A program made the translations under genes and the position numbers. Positions 15,527 through 24,771 of a stretch of DNA of 64,000 bases are shown here, piece after piece (within the stretch, counting starts at the first letter, position 1; every line of letters starts with the position of its first letter). Source of the stretch: Cellulomonas fimi (GTDB taxonomy: Bacteria; Actinomycetota; Actinomycetes; Actinomycetales; Cellulomonadaceae); assembly GCF_028583725.1 (NCBI RefSeq), contig NZ_CP110680.1, forward strand, positions 682,001 through 746,000, written 5' to 3'. The notes under the pieces are model-generated. The model ran no database searches. It saw nothing but the letters and a program-made list of their open reading frames with translations, and was not told the origin of the DNA.

Positions 15527-17584
15527 GTGAGCAACCAGGTCCGCTACGGCGGCGACTACAACCCCGAGCAGTGGCCGAAGGACGTGTGGGAGGACGACCA
15601 CCGCGCGTTCGACGAGGCCGGCATCACGACGGTCACGGTCGGGGTGTTCGCGTGGGCGCACCTGCAGCCCGCCGAGGACCGGTACGACTTCTCGACGCTC
15701 GACGCGATCGTCGACCGGGCCGCGCAGGCCGGGCGTGAGGTCGTGCTCGCGACGCCGTCGGGGGCGATGCCGCCGTGGCTCGCGCGGGCCTACCCGGACG
15801 CCTGCCGCGTCGACCTCGAGGGCCGCCGGCACGTGTACGGGCAGCGCCACAACCACTGCCCGTCGTCGCCGGACTTCCGCCGGCTCTCGGTGGCGCTCGC
15901 GTCGCAGCTCGCGCAGCGGTACGCGGGCCACCCCGCGGTCGTCGCGTGGCACGTCGGCAACGAGTACGGCGGCGCGTGCTACTGCGACCTGTGTGCGGCG
16001 GGGTTCCGTGACTGGCTGCGCGCGCGGTACGGCACGCTCGACCGGCTCAACGACGCGTGGAACGCGACGTTCTGGTCCCACACGTACACCGACTGGGACG
16101 AGATCCAGCCGCCGACGATGCTGTCCGAGCACTGGCGCGGGCCGAACCACACCGCGTTCCAGGGCACGACGCTCGACTACCGCCGCTTCATGTCGGACGC
16201 GCTGCTCGGCGGGTTCGTCGCGGAGAAGGCCGCGATCCGCGCGCACGACGCGACGACGCCCGTGACGACCAACTTCATGGGCCTCTACCAGCCGGTCGAC
16301 TACCACCGCTGGGCGCCGCACCTCGACCTCGTGACGTGGGACAACTACCCGCCCGCGGACACCCCGCTGCGCACGGCGGCCCGGATGGCGGCGACGCACG
16401 CCGCGATGCGCGGGGTCGGCGGGGGCGCCCCGATCTGGGTCATGGAGCAGACGCCCTCGATCACCGCGTCGCGCGACGTGAACCCGGTGAAGCGGCCCGG
16501 CGTCCTCGCGCTGTGGACCTGGCAGTCCGTCGCGCACGGCGCCGACGCGACGCTCTTCTTCCAGCTCCGCCAGTCGAAGGGCGCGTGCGAGAAGTACCAC
16601 GGCGCCGTGATCGACCACTCGGGGCGGACCGACACGCGCGTGTTCCGCGAGGCGTCGGCCCTGGGTGCGTCGCTCCGCACGGTGGGCGACGGCGTCCTCG
16701 GTGCGCGCACCCCCGCCCGGGTCGCGCTGCTCCTCGACTGGGACTCGTGGTGGGCCGTCGAGATGACCGACGGCTACAACCGGCACGTCTCCTACGTCCA
16801 GACGCTGCTCCAGTACCACCGGGCGCTGTGGTCGGCGAACGCCGCCGTGGACGTCGTACCCGTGACCGCGGACCTGGCGGGGTACGACGTCGTCGTCGCG
16901 CCGCTGCTCCACCTGCTCAAGGGCGACGTCGTCGAGCGGCTCACCGCGTTCGTGCACCGCGGCGGCTCGCTCGTCACCACCTTCTACGGCGGCCGGGTCG
17001 ACGAGGACGACAACGCGTTCCTCGGGGAGCCGCCGCTCGACGCGCTGCTCGGCGTCCGCGTCGAGGAGACCGACTCCGCCGCGCCCGACGTCGCGAACCC
17101 CGTGACGCTGCGCCTCGGCGGTCCCGGCACCGACGGCGCGATCGACTGGAACGGCTCCACGACCCACCCGGCGACGCTCGTCTTCGAGCTCCTCGTCCCG
17201 CACGACGGCACCGAGGTCGTCGGCACGTACGGCGCCGACTTCTACGCGGGCACGCCGGCGGTCACGCGTGCCGCCCGCGGCGAGGGCGCCGCCTGGCACG
17301 TCGGCACCGGCCTCGACGACGACGGGGTCGCACGCGTCCTGCGGCACGTGCTCGACCAGCACGGGCTCATGGGTCCGCACGCCGACGAGCCCGCGCTCGA
17401 GGTCGTCGACCGCGTGCAGCCCGACGGCACCCGGTACCGCTTCGTGCTGCACCATGGAAGCACGCCGCTCACGGTGACGTCCGAGGTGGAGGGCACGGAC
17501 GCCCTCACCGGACGCGTCGTCCGCCGCGGTGACGCCCTGACCCTCGCGCCCGCCGACGTGCTCGTCCTCCAGGAGGCCCCGTGA
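15527..17584 (+). CDS. Glycoside hydrolase family 42 beta-galactosidase
   Basis: A 685-residue GH42 enzyme. It begins with the family hallmark YGGDYNPEQWP. Acid/base Glu146 lies in HVGNEYGGACYC and nucleophile Glu307 in WVMEQTPS. Domain order is TIM barrel (to about 385), trimerisation domain (about 395-600, LLLDWDSWWAVE) and a small C-terminal beta domain. The CYCDLCAAGF segment with clustered Cys resembles the zinc site of some GH42 enzymes. No signal peptide. Here it probably removes beta-galactosyl or alpha-L-arabinopyranosyl decorations of imported oligosaccharides. GTG 15527 is chosen over GTG 15518 because GGGAGA (15511-15516) is correctly spaced only from 15527. Confidence 0.92.
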   Translation: MSNQVRYGGDYNPEQWPKDVWEDDHRAFDEAGITTVTVGVFAWAHLQPAEDRYDFSTLDAIVDRAAQAGREVVLATPSGAMPPWLARAYPDACRVDLEGRRHVYGQRHNHCPSSPDFRRLSVALASQLAQRYAGHPAVVAWHVGNEYGGACYCDLCAAGFRDWLRARYGTLDRLNDAWNATFWSHTYTDWDEIQPPTMLSEHWRGPNHTAFQGTTLDYRRFMSDALLGGFVAEKAAIRAHDATTPVTTNFMGLYQPVDYHRWAPHLDLVTWDNYPPADTPLRTAARMAATHAAMRGVGGGAPIWVMEQTPSITASRDVNPVKRPGVLALWTWQSVAHGADATLFFQLRQSKGACEKYHGAVIDHSGRTDTRVFREASALGASLRTVGDGVLGARTPARVALLLDWDSWWAVEMTDGYNRHVSYVQTLLQYHRALWSANAAVDVVPVTADLAGYDVVVAPLLHLLKGDVVERLTAFVHRGGSLVTTFYGGRVDEDDNAFLGEPPLDALLGVRVEETDSAAPDVANPVTLRLGGPGTDGAIDWNGSTTHPATLVFELLVPHDGTEVVGTYGADFYAGTPAVTRAARGEGAAWHVGTGLDDDGVARVLRHVLDQHGLMGPHADEPALEVVDRVQPDGTRYRFVLHHGSTPLTVTSEVEGTDALTGRVVRRGDALTLAPADVLVLQEAP

Positions 17585-19254
17585 CCCGCGTCGTCGTCCC
17601 CGCCACCCCGCTCGGCCCGCTGTCCGACGCGTGGCGGCACTGTGTCGGCACCGGCCGGCTCAACCTCGCGCTGCGCGCCGACTACCGCGACTCGCTCGCC
17701 CTGGTGCAGCGCGACATCGGGTTCCGGCACGTCCGCGGGCACGGGCTGCTGTCCGACGACGTGGGCGTGCTGCGCCCCTGGTCGATCGGCGACCGGTCCG
17801 GGCTCCGGCACTCCTTCACCTACGTCGACCAGGTGCACGACGCGTTCCTGTCGCTCGGCATCCGCCCGTTCGTCGAGCTCGGCTTCATGCCGTCGGCGCT
17901 CGCGTCGGGGGACCAGACGGTGTTCTGGTGGAAGGGGAACGTGACCCCGCCGGCCTCGCACGCCGACTGGGCGGACCTCGTGACCGCCCTCGTGCGGCAC
18001 CTGGTCGACCGCTACGGCATCGACGAGGTCCGGCAGTGGCCGGTCGAGGTGTGGAACGAGCCGAACCTCCCGCAGTTCTGGAAGGACGCCGACCAGGACG
18101 CGTACCTGCGGCTGTACGAGGTCACGGCGCGCGCGATCAAGGACGTCGACGCCTCGCTGCAGGTCGGCGGTCCGGCCATCTCGCCCGGGGCCGACGAGTG
18201 GTGGCAGCCGTTCGCCGACTTCGTGACGAGCCGCGACGTGCCGTGCGACTTCCTCAGCGTGCACGCCTACGCGTCCGGCCCCGCGCAGCACGTCCCGTTC
18301 GGCAGCTACCAGACGCTCAAGCCGCCGCAGGACCTGCTCGACCAGTTCGCGACCCCGCGCCGCCTGCTCTCCGGCAACCCGCTCGCGGACCTGCCCGTGC
18401 ACGTCACGGAGTTCAACACCTCCTACTGCCCGGACAACCCGATCCACGACACCGCGTACAACGCGGCCTACCTCGCGCCCGTCCTGGTCGGCGGTGGCGA
18501 CCACGTCGACTCGTTCTCCTACTGGACGTTCTGCGACGTGTTCGAGGAGGCGTGGATCCCCACGTCGTTCTTCCACGGCGGGTTCGGGCTGCTCACGCAC
18601 CGGCAGGTGCCCAAGCCGACCTACCACCTGTTCGCGTTCCTGGCCCGCATGGGCCGGCACGTCCTCGCGCGCGGCGACGACCACCTCGTGTGCGCCGACG
18701 ACGACGGGCGCGTCACCGTGCTCGCCTGGCAGCCCGTCGGCGGGAGCGACGGTGCGCCCGCCGACGAGCGGCACGAGCTGCGGCTGTCGGTCCCGGTCGG
18801 CGGCGGTGCGGGTCCCGGGGTCGACGGGGGAGGACCGGCGACGGCGTTCGTCGTGCGCGAGCGCGTCAACGAGCACGAGGGCAACGCCTTCGCCGCGTGG
18901 CGTGAGCTCGGCCGCCCGTTCTCGCCGACCGAACGCCAGGTCGACGTGCTGCGCGACCTCGCCCGCCCGTCGTCGACGCACGCCGCCTACCCGGTCCTCG
19001 ACGGCCGCATCGCGCTCGACCTGTCCCTCGCGCGCCACGAGGTGACGTTCGTCGAGGTCACGCCCGTCGTCGACACGTTCCACGAGGGCCTCGACGACCG
19101 CCGGCTGCTCGGCGTCGCCGACGACCGGCTCGTCGCCGACCCGCCCGGGACGGGCCGCGCGGTCGCGCTGCTCAGCGGGGCGCGCGCCCACGTCGACGCG
19201 GGGGCTCCGGAGCTGCCGACGCCGCGCACGCCCGACGACGGCCCGGCGGAGTGA
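17581..19254 (+). CDS. xynB: Glycoside hydrolase family 39 beta-xylosidase
   Basis: A 557-residue GH39 enzyme that releases xylose from xylo-oligosaccharide non-reducing ends. RGHGLLSDDVGV is the conserved first-strand loop. Acid/base Glu160 is in VEVWNEPNLPQFW and nucleophile Glu277 in VTEFNTSY; these are the same residue numbers as in the well-studied Thermoanaerobacterium enzyme. The C-terminal beta-sandwich runs from about residue 350. No signal peptide. GTG 17581 overlaps the GH42 stop by four bases, and its own stop overlaps the DUF624 start, so the set is translated as a chain. Confidence 0.94.
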   Translation: MTRVVVPATPLGPLSDAWRHCVGTGRLNLALRADYRDSLALVQRDIGFRHVRGHGLLSDDVGVLRPWSIGDRSGLRHSFTYVDQVHDAFLSLGIRPFVELGFMPSALASGDQTVFWWKGNVTPPASHADWADLVTALVRHLVDRYGIDEVRQWPVEVWNEPNLPQFWKDADQDAYLRLYEVTARAIKDVDASLQVGGPAISPGADEWWQPFADFVTSRDVPCDFLSVHAYASGPAQHVPFGSYQTLKPPQDLLDQFATPRRLLSGNPLADLPVHVTEFNTSYCPDNPIHDTAYNAAYLAPVLVGGGDHVDSFSYWTFCDVFEEAWIPTSFFHGGFGLLTHRQVPKPTYHLFAFLARMGRHVLARGDDHLVCADDDGRVTVLAWQPVGGSDGAPADERHELRLSVPVGGGAGPGVDGGGPATAFVVRERVNEHEGNAFAAWRELGRPFSPTERQVDVLRDLARPSSTHAAYPVLDGRIALDLSLARHEVTFVEVTPVVDTFHEGLDDRRLLGVADDRLVADPPGTGRAVALLSGARAHVDAGAPELPTPRTPDDGPAE

Positions 19255-19961
19255 GCGTCGTGAGCGCGGACGCCGAGCGGTTCTCCGAGGTCGGCCGCGG
19301 ACCGTTCTCCCGCGGGTCCGCGGCGGTCTACTGGGCCGTCGTGATCGAGGGGCTCCTGGTGCTCACGTCGTTGCCGACCCTCCTGGCGTTCGTGCTGCTC
19401 GACCGCGCGCCCGGCAACGCGCCGCTGTTCGCGCTCGCGGCCGTGCCGCTCGGACCGTCGCTCGCCGCCGCGGTGTTCGCGTGGCGCGACTGGCTCACGA
19501 CGCCGCCCGGCGACCGCGACCTGTCACCGGCGCGGCACTACTGGCGCGGGTACCGGCTCAACTGGCGCGACGTGCTGCGGTGGTGGGTGCCGACGCTCGT
19601 CGTGCTGACGGTGCTCGCCGTCAACGTCGCGGGCGCCGGAGCGCTGGGCGGGTCCGGCGGGGCTTTCGCGACCGTGTCCCTCGTGGTCGCCGTCGCCGTG
19701 CTCGTGTGGGCGGGGAACGCGCTCGTCCTGTCGTCGCTGTTCGCGTTCCGCACGCGCGACGTCGCCCGGCTGTCCGCGCACTACCTCGCGGCCAAGCCGG
19801 TCAGCGGCCTCGGGGTGCTCGCGCTCGTCGTCGTCGCCGTCGGCATCGCGCTGCTCGCGACCGACTGGCTCCTCGTCCTGCTCGCGTCCCCGCTCGTCGC
19901 CCTCCTGGTCCGCAACGCCACCCCGGTGATCGCCGACGCGACCGCCCGCTTCACCACCTGA
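19251..19961 (+). CDS. DUF624 (YesL-like) membrane protein
   Basis: A 236-residue membrane protein. GPFSRGSAAVYWAVVIEGLL followed by TSLPTLLAFVLL is the start pattern of the DUF624/YesL family, found next to sugar ABC importers and glycosidases in Firmicutes and Actinobacteria. About five to six hydrophobic segments are visible, with a loop containing HYWRGYRLNWRDVLRWW. Its function is unknown; association with oligosaccharide importers suggests an accessory or sensing role. GTG 19251 overlaps the GH39 stop. It is the last gene of the operon. Confidence 0.75.
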   Translation: MSVVSADAERFSEVGRGPFSRGSAAVYWAVVIEGLLVLTSLPTLLAFVLLDRAPGNAPLFALAAVPLGPSLAAAVFAWRDWLTTPPGDRDLSPARHYWRGYRLNWRDVLRWWVPTLVVLTVLAVNVAGAGALGGSGGAFATVSLVVAVAVLVWAGNALVLSSLFAFRTRDVARLSAHYLAAKPVSGLGVLALVVVAVGIALLATDWLLVLLASPLVALLVRNATPVIADATARFTT

Positions 19962-20074
19962 CCTGAGGAACGCGGGCGTGCCCCGGGACGCCGAGCCGGA
20001 CCGTGCTCAGGCGGGCGGCGGGCCACCCACGAGCGTGAGCGCGTCCTCATAGCCCGCGACGCGTGGATATCGGG

Positions 20075-22075
20075 TCAGTACACCGTTCGGCCGGTCGCGT
20101 CCGGGATGCCGCTGTGGCGGAAGACGTAGGTGCGGAGCTGGTCGCGCCACTCGTGGGCGCTGCGGACCTGCTCGGCGAGGCGTTCCGCAACGCGTGCGTG
20201 CAGGTCGGCGGGGACCTGACCCGCGATCGCGTCCCACGCGGCGGCGTTCTCGACCGTGCGGGCGGCGCCGTCCCCGTGGGTGTCGTACACGTGCTGAGCG
20301 ACCGAGACGCCGCTGTGCAGCACGTGCGACCACGGCACGTGGTGGAAGAACAGCAGCAGCTCGTCGGGGCACGTCGTGACGTCCTCGTAGACGTCGCGCC
20401 AGGGCGCCGGGAACTGGCCCGTGAACCCCGTACCGGTCGCGCGCGTGCGGTCGACGCCGATGCCGTCGCGGTCGGCGAAGTGGTACGTGCCCCACGGGGT
20501 GTACTCGTAGCCGTCGACGTCCGGGCCGTAGTGGTGCCCGGGCCGGACCATGAAGCCGACGCCGAGCGGGGCGGTGTAGTCCTCGTAGGTCCGCCACGAG
20601 TCGTCGAGGACGCGGTGCAGGGTCTCGCCGACGACGGGGTCGGTGCCCGGGAACGTGAGCCCGATCCACTCGTCGAGCAGCGCTCCGGGGTCCGCGTCGG
20701 GCGACCACGCGAGACGTGCGAACGTGTAGAGGTTCGCCTGCGCGAGCGGGTGGCCGGTCCAGAAGTCGTCGTCGCCGACGTTCGACACGGCGACGAGCCC
20801 GGCGCGGGGCGCGTCGTCGGCCCCGGTCCCGGCCGCGACGTCGGCGACGGTCCGGCCGCCCTCGCCCCACGGGCGGAAGCGCAGGATCTCCGACCACTGC
20901 GGCCCCAGCCAGACGGCGTGCTTCTGCTGACCGGTGTACTCCTGCGTGACCTGGAGCTCGACGGCGAGGCGGGTGTGCGGCATCGCGGCGATCACGGGGG
21001 AGACGGGCTCGCGCGTCTGGAAGTCCATCGGTCCGTACTTCACCTGGAGCACGACGTTGTCGTCGAAGCGCCCGTCGAGCGGCGCGAAGTGGTCGTGCGC
21101 GGCGCGGGCGCGGTCCGTCGAGCGGTCGCGCCAGTCCTGCCGATGGTCGTAGACGAACGCACGCCAGAACACCGTGCCGCCGAACGGCTTGAGCGCCCGG
21201 GCCAGCAGGTTCGCCCCGTCGGCGTGGTCGCGCCCGTACGCGAACGGGCCGGGCTGGCCCTCGGAGTCGGCCTTCACGACGAACCCGCCGAAGTCCGGGA
21301 CCGCGTCGTAGACGTCGGCGACCCGCGCCGCCCACCAGGCCTGCACGTCGGCGTCGAGCGGGTCCGACGTGGGCAGGCCGCCGACCGTCATCGGCGCCGC
21401 GAACGACACCGACAGGTGCACGCGGATGCCGTGCGGGCGGAACAGGGCCGCGAGGCGGGCGACGTCGGGCAGGCCGTCGGTGAGCAGGCGCGCCTCGGTG
21501 CGGTGCACGTTGACGTTGTTGACCGACACGGCGTTGATGCCGACGGACCCGAGCAGCCGCGCGTAGGCGGCGACGCGGGACAGGTCGTCGCGCACACGGC
21601 CGTCGGCGTAGAAGATCGACCCGCCCGCGTAGCCGCGCTCGACCTGCCCCATCACGGGGTGCACGTCGACGTTGTCCCAGTGGTCGAGCATCCGGATCCC
21701 GTTGACCGGCACCACGCGGCGCTCGTCGAGGTCGTCCGCGAAGGCCGCCTCGCCGAGCCGGACGACGTGGTGCAGCCCGTGGAGCAACCCCGCCGGACTA
21801 CCCGCGCGCACGTTCGTGACGGCGTCGTGCCGCCCGACGACGAAGCCGTCGGCGGGTGCGTCGGACGTGAGCGTGAGGGCGAGGTCGCCGGTCGTCGCGT
21901 CCGGTCCGCCGACGAGCGCGCCGCCGAACCGGTGCGTCGCCGCCGTCACCTCGTCGTGCACGGTGCGCAGGACGACGTCGTCCGTGCCAGCGACGTCGAG
22001 GCGGACGCGTCGGCTGCCGAGCGGGCGGAACACCTCGTCGGGCAGCCACATCGGGTGGGCGTCGGTGCTGGTCAC
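20075..22075 (-). CDS. aguA: Alpha-glucuronidase, glycoside hydrolase family 67
   Basis: A 666-residue GH67 enzyme that removes (4-O-methyl-)glucuronic acid from the non-reducing end of aldouronic acids. The family's triad is present with correct spacing: acid Glu272 in KADSEGQPGP, Asp351 in KYGPMDFQ and Glu379 in LQVTQEYTGQ; the last two are 28 apart as in the Geobacillus enzyme. The start region RMLDHWDNVDVHPVMGQVERG is diagnostic. No signal peptide, so substrates must be imported first. It lies 40 bp downstream of the ManD-like gene and converges on the xylosidase operon. Confidence 0.96.
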   Translation of the reverse strand: MTSTDAHPMWLPDEVFRPLGSRRVRLDVAGTDDVVLRTVHDEVTAATHRFGGALVGGPDATTGDLALTLTSDAPADGFVVGRHDAVTNVRAGSPAGLLHGLHHVVRLGEAAFADDLDERRVVPVNGIRMLDHWDNVDVHPVMGQVERGYAGGSIFYADGRVRDDLSRVAAYARLLGSVGINAVSVNNVNVHRTEARLLTDGLPDVARLAALFRPHGIRVHLSVSFAAPMTVGGLPTSDPLDADVQAWWAARVADVYDAVPDFGGFVVKADSEGQPGPFAYGRDHADGANLLARALKPFGGTVFWRAFVYDHRQDWRDRSTDRARAAHDHFAPLDGRFDDNVVLQVKYGPMDFQTREPVSPVIAAMPHTRLAVELQVTQEYTGQQKHAVWLGPQWSEILRFRPWGEGGRTVADVAAGTGADDAPRAGLVAVSNVGDDDFWTGHPLAQANLYTFARLAWSPDADPGALLDEWIGLTFPGTDPVVGETLHRVLDDSWRTYEDYTAPLGVGFMVRPGHHYGPDVDGYEYTPWGTYHFADRDGIGVDRTRATGTGFTGQFPAPWRDVYEDVTTCPDELLLFFHHVPWSHVLHSGVSVAQHVYDTHGDGAARTVENAAAWDAIAGQVPADLHARVAERLAEQVRSAHEWRDQLRTYVFRHSGIPDATGRTVY

Positions 22076-22115
22076 GCGGGTCCTTCCGTGGTGCGGGCGG
22101 TCGGCGCGGAGCGCA

Positions 22116-23489
22116 TCACCAGTCGTGGACGGTCCCGTCCTTCAGTCGGTTGAACGGCAGGTACGCGGGCTGGTACGCGAAGCGGTCGGCGACCTCGTCG
22201 TCGTAGACGACGCCCAGCCCGGGCTCGTCGCCGGGGTGCAGGAACCCGTCGGTGAACGTGAACGACTGCCGGAACACCTCGTCGGTGCGGCTGCCGTGCT
22301 GCATGTACTCCTGGATGCCGAAGTTGTGGATCGCGAGGTCGAGGTGCAGCGCGGCGGCCATCCCGACGGGGGAGATGTCCGTGGGCCCGTGGATGCCGGA
22401 CTTGATCTGGTACTGCGCGGCGAAGTCGAGGATGCGCCGCAGCGCGGTGATCCCGCCGGTGTGCGTGACGGCGGACCGGACGTAGTCGATGAGCTGCTCG
22501 CGGATGATCCTCTGGTAGTCCCAGACGGTGTTGAACACCTCGCCGATCGCGAGCGGCGTGGTGGTGTGTTGCCGCACGAGCCGCAGCGCCTCCTGGTTCT
22601 CCGCGGGCGTGCAGTCCTCGAGCCAGAACAGGTCGTACGGCTCGAGGTCCTTGCCGAGCCGCGCGGCCTGGATCGGGGTCATGCGGTGGTGGCCGTCGTG
22701 CAGCAGCGGCAGCTCGGGACCGAACTCGTTCCGCACGGCCTCGAACACGCGGGGGACGTGCCGCAGGTACGCGCGCGTGTCCCAGTCCTCCTCGGCCGGC
22801 AGCGGGGCGCGCTGCGCGGGCTCGTAGTCGTACCGGCCGCCGCTGCTCGGCTGCGCCGCGACCCCGTAGACCGCGTCGATGCCGGGCACCGACGTCTGCA
22901 CGCGGATCGAGCGGAAGCCGAGCTCCTGGTGGTGGCGGATCGAGTCGAAGAGCTCGGGCAGGTCGCGGCCCGACGCGTGCCCGTACGCCATGATCCCGGT
23001 CCGGCTCGCGCCGCCCAGCAGCTGGTACAGCGGCATGCCCGCGTAGCGCGCCTTGATGTCCCACAGTGCGACGTCGACCGCCGCGATCGCGGCCATCGTC
23101 ACCGGGCCGCGCCGCCAGTACGCCGACCGGTAGAGGAACTGCCACGTGTCCTCGATGCGGTGCGCGTCGCGGCCGATCAGCAGCGGCACGACGTGGTCCT
23201 GCAGGTAGGAGACGACGGACAGCTCGCGGCCGTTGAGCGTCGCGTCGCCGAGGCCGACGACGCCGTCCTCGGTCGTGAGCCGCAGCGTGACGAAGTTGCG
23301 GTCCGGGCTGCTGACCAGCACCTCCGCGGACCGGATCGCGCTGCCGGACGGCCGGGTCGCCGGCCGGGTCACCGGTCGGGCGCCGTCGGCGGGCGCCGGC
23401 GTCACGTCGCGCGGGTCGGCGGCGCCGGTGGACCGCGTCGGCGGGGCGGCCGGGGCGTCGGTCGTGGGCTCGGGGTGCTGACTCGTCAT
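22116..23489 (-). CDS. manD: Enolase-superfamily sugar-acid dehydratase, D-mannonate dehydratase (ManD) type
   Basis: A 457-residue mandelate-racemase/enolase family protein. Magnesium ligands Asp265, Glu291 and Glu317 ([23 protein letters not shown]) are exactly 26 residues apart, as in characterised ManD. The ManD Arg-Tyr dyad is at Arg196 and Tyr208, 12 apart, and His267 matches the second catalytic His. The C-terminus [11 protein letters not shown] is typical. It would turn D-mannonate (or D-gluconate) into 2-keto-3-deoxygluconate, downstream of glucuronate release by AguA; the isomerase and oxidoreductase between them are not in this window. The first 45 residues are an extra Pro/Thr/Ala-rich tail. 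ATG 23489 has a GGGAGC ribosome site. Confidence 0.88.
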   Translation of the reverse strand: MTSQHPEPTTDAPAAPPTRSTGAADPRDVTPAPADGARPVTRPATRPSGSAIRSAEVLVSSPDRNFVTLRLTTEDGVVGLGDATLNGRELSVVSYLQDHVVPLLIGRDAHRIEDTWQFLYRSAYWRRGPVTMAAIAAVDVALWDIKARYAGMPLYQLLGGASRTGIMAYGHASGRDLPELFDSIRHHQELGFRSIRVQTSVPGIDAVYGVAAQPSSGGRYDYEPAQRAPLPAEEDWDTRAYLRHVPRVFEAVRNEFGPELPLLHDGHHRMTPIQAARLGKDLEPYDLFWLEDCTPAENQEALRLVRQHTTTPLAIGEVFNTVWDYQRIIREQLIDYVRSAVTHTGGITALRRILDFAAQYQIKSGIHGPTDISPVGMAAALHLDLAIHNFGIQEYMQHGSRTDEVFRQSFTFTDGFLHPGDEPGLGVVYDDEVADRFAYQPAYLPFNRLKDGTVHDW

Positions 23490-23543
23490 CGGTGCTCCCG
23501 TCGTGCGCGGCTCCGTCGCCGCGTGCGGTCCGTTCCGACGCCG

Positions 23544-23595
23544 AGCCTAGACACGGCGACCGGAATGCGGCAATCGCTTGCCAGATATTGCCAGG
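23544..23595 (-). promoter_or_regulatory. Composite promoter/operator of the ManD-like/aguA operon
   Basis: On the minus strand, two TGGCAA boxes a helical turn apart lead into a dyad, GGCAAGCGATTGCC (23569-23582), with 6 of 7 pairs matching and a central CG. TTGCCG (23568-23573) is the -35 and TCTAGG (23546-23551) the -10, with 16 bp between. The first 25 bases match the promoter at 9219 at 21 positions, and GTGTCTAG is identical. It also lies upstream of the divergent LacI gene. Confidence 0.7.
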
Positions 23596-23681
23596 CGCGC
23601 GTCGCGTGGACCAGCATGGACACCACCGCCGGACCCCGGACGACGACGACCGGCCGCCGCGCGGACGAGAGGAGACCCCCG

Positions 23682-24707
23682 ATGCCGGGCACCCGGCCCA
23701 CCCTCCGCGACGTCGCCGACGCCGCGGGCGTCGCGGTCTCGACCGCGTCGCGCGCCCTCACCCGTCCCGGCCGCATCACCGAGGACACCGCCGCTCGCGT
23801 CCGCGCCGCCGCCGAGGAGCTCGGCTACGTCCCCAGCGCATCCGGCCGGGCGCTCAGCTCCGGGCGCACCGGCACCGTCGCGCTCGTCCTGCCCGACGTC
23901 ACCAACCCGTTCTTCTTCGGGATCGTGCGCGGCGTGCAGTCCCGGCTGCGGGTCGACGGGTACACCCACGTCCTGGTCGACACCGAGGAGTCCGTCCCGG
24001 CCGAGGAGCGCGCGCTGCGCATGATCCGGTCCTCGGCCGACGGGGCGATCCTCGCCGCACCCCGGCTCGACGACTCCACCCTGGCCCGCTGGGCGCGCGA
24101 CATGCCGCTCGTCACCATCAACCGGCCCGTCGACGGCGACGGCATCGTGCTCGACACCCCCGGCGGCGCCGTCCAGGCCCTCGAGCACCTCGCCTCCCTC
24201 GGCCACCGCCGGGTCGCCTACGCCTCCGGCCCGCGCACGTCGTGGTCCGACCGCCACCGCCGTGCCGCCCTGCGCCCGGCTGCGCGTCGGCTCGGCGTGG
24301 ACCTGGTCGTCCTCGGGCCCTACGCCCCGCAGCGCGAGGCCGGAGCCGCCGCCGCCGACGCCGCGTGCGGTGCCGGTGTCTCGGGCCTGCTCGCGTTCAA
24401 CGACCTGCTCGCCTTCGGCATCCTCGACCGCCTCGCGGCACGCGGTCTCGACGTCCCGGGCGACCTGAGCGTCGTCGGGTGCGACGACGTGTTCGGCGCC
24501 GATCTCGTCCGCCCCGGCCTCACGACCGTCGCCGCACCGCTCGAACGTGCCGGTCAGCGCGCCGCCGACCTGCTGCTCGCCCGCATCGACCGCCCCCGCC
24601 GACCCGACGGCCGGGCCGCCGGCGACGGGATCCCGCCGACCGTCGACCTGCTGCCCACGCACCTCGTCGTCCGCGGGACGACGGGCCCGGCGCGACCCGC
24701 GCCCTGA
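23682..24707 (+). CDS. LacI-family transcriptional regulator (xylo-oligosaccharide locus, second)
   Basis: A 341-residue LacI/GalR regulator. The helix-turn-helix is LRDVADAAGVAVSTASRALT (residues about 7-26), followed by the hinge SASGRALSSGRT and a full effector domain (VALVLPDVTNPFFFGIVRG, GHRRVAYASG, SVVGCDDVFGADLVRPGLT). ATG 23682 has the ribosome site GAGAGGAG. It is divergent from the ManD-like/aguA operon over a palindrome at 23569-23582 and is the best candidate for binding it. The near-identical site at 9231-9246 suggests overlap with the other LacI. The strong hairpin at 24726-24760 ends the transcript. Confidence 0.92.
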   Translation: MPGTRPTLRDVADAAGVAVSTASRALTRPGRITEDTAARVRAAAEELGYVPSASGRALSSGRTGTVALVLPDVTNPFFFGIVRGVQSRLRVDGYTHVLVDTEESVPAEERALRMIRSSADGAILAAPRLDDSTLARWARDMPLVTINRPVDGDGIVLDTPGGAVQALEHLASLGHRRVAYASGPRTSWSDRHRRAALRPAARRLGVDLVVLGPYAPQREAGAAAADAACGAGVSGLLAFNDLLAFGILDRLAARGLDVPGDLSVVGCDDVFGADLVRPGLTTVAAPLERAGQRAADLLLARIDRPRRPDGRAAGDGIPPTVDLLPTHLVVRGTTGPARPAP

Positions 24708-24725
24708 CGCCCTGCCCCCGGACGA

Positions 24726-24760
24726 CGACGGGGGTGCCGCGGACCGCAGCACCCCCGTCG
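24726..24760. terminator. Bidirectional terminator hairpin
   Basis: A perfect 12-bp stem, CGACGGGGGTGC at 24726-24737 with its complement at 24749-24760, and an 11-nt loop. It lies between the stops of the convergent LacI and TM2-protein genes. No T-run follows, which is usual in such GC-rich genomes. Confidence 0.85.
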
Positions 24761-24771
24761 GTCGTGCTGGC

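Noticed and set aside
21672..23681. Open frame upstream of and in frame with the second LacI
   Set aside because: It runs antisense through aguA and the ManD-like gene. The LacI protein starts at 23682 with a strong ribosome site; nothing upstream resembles a domain.
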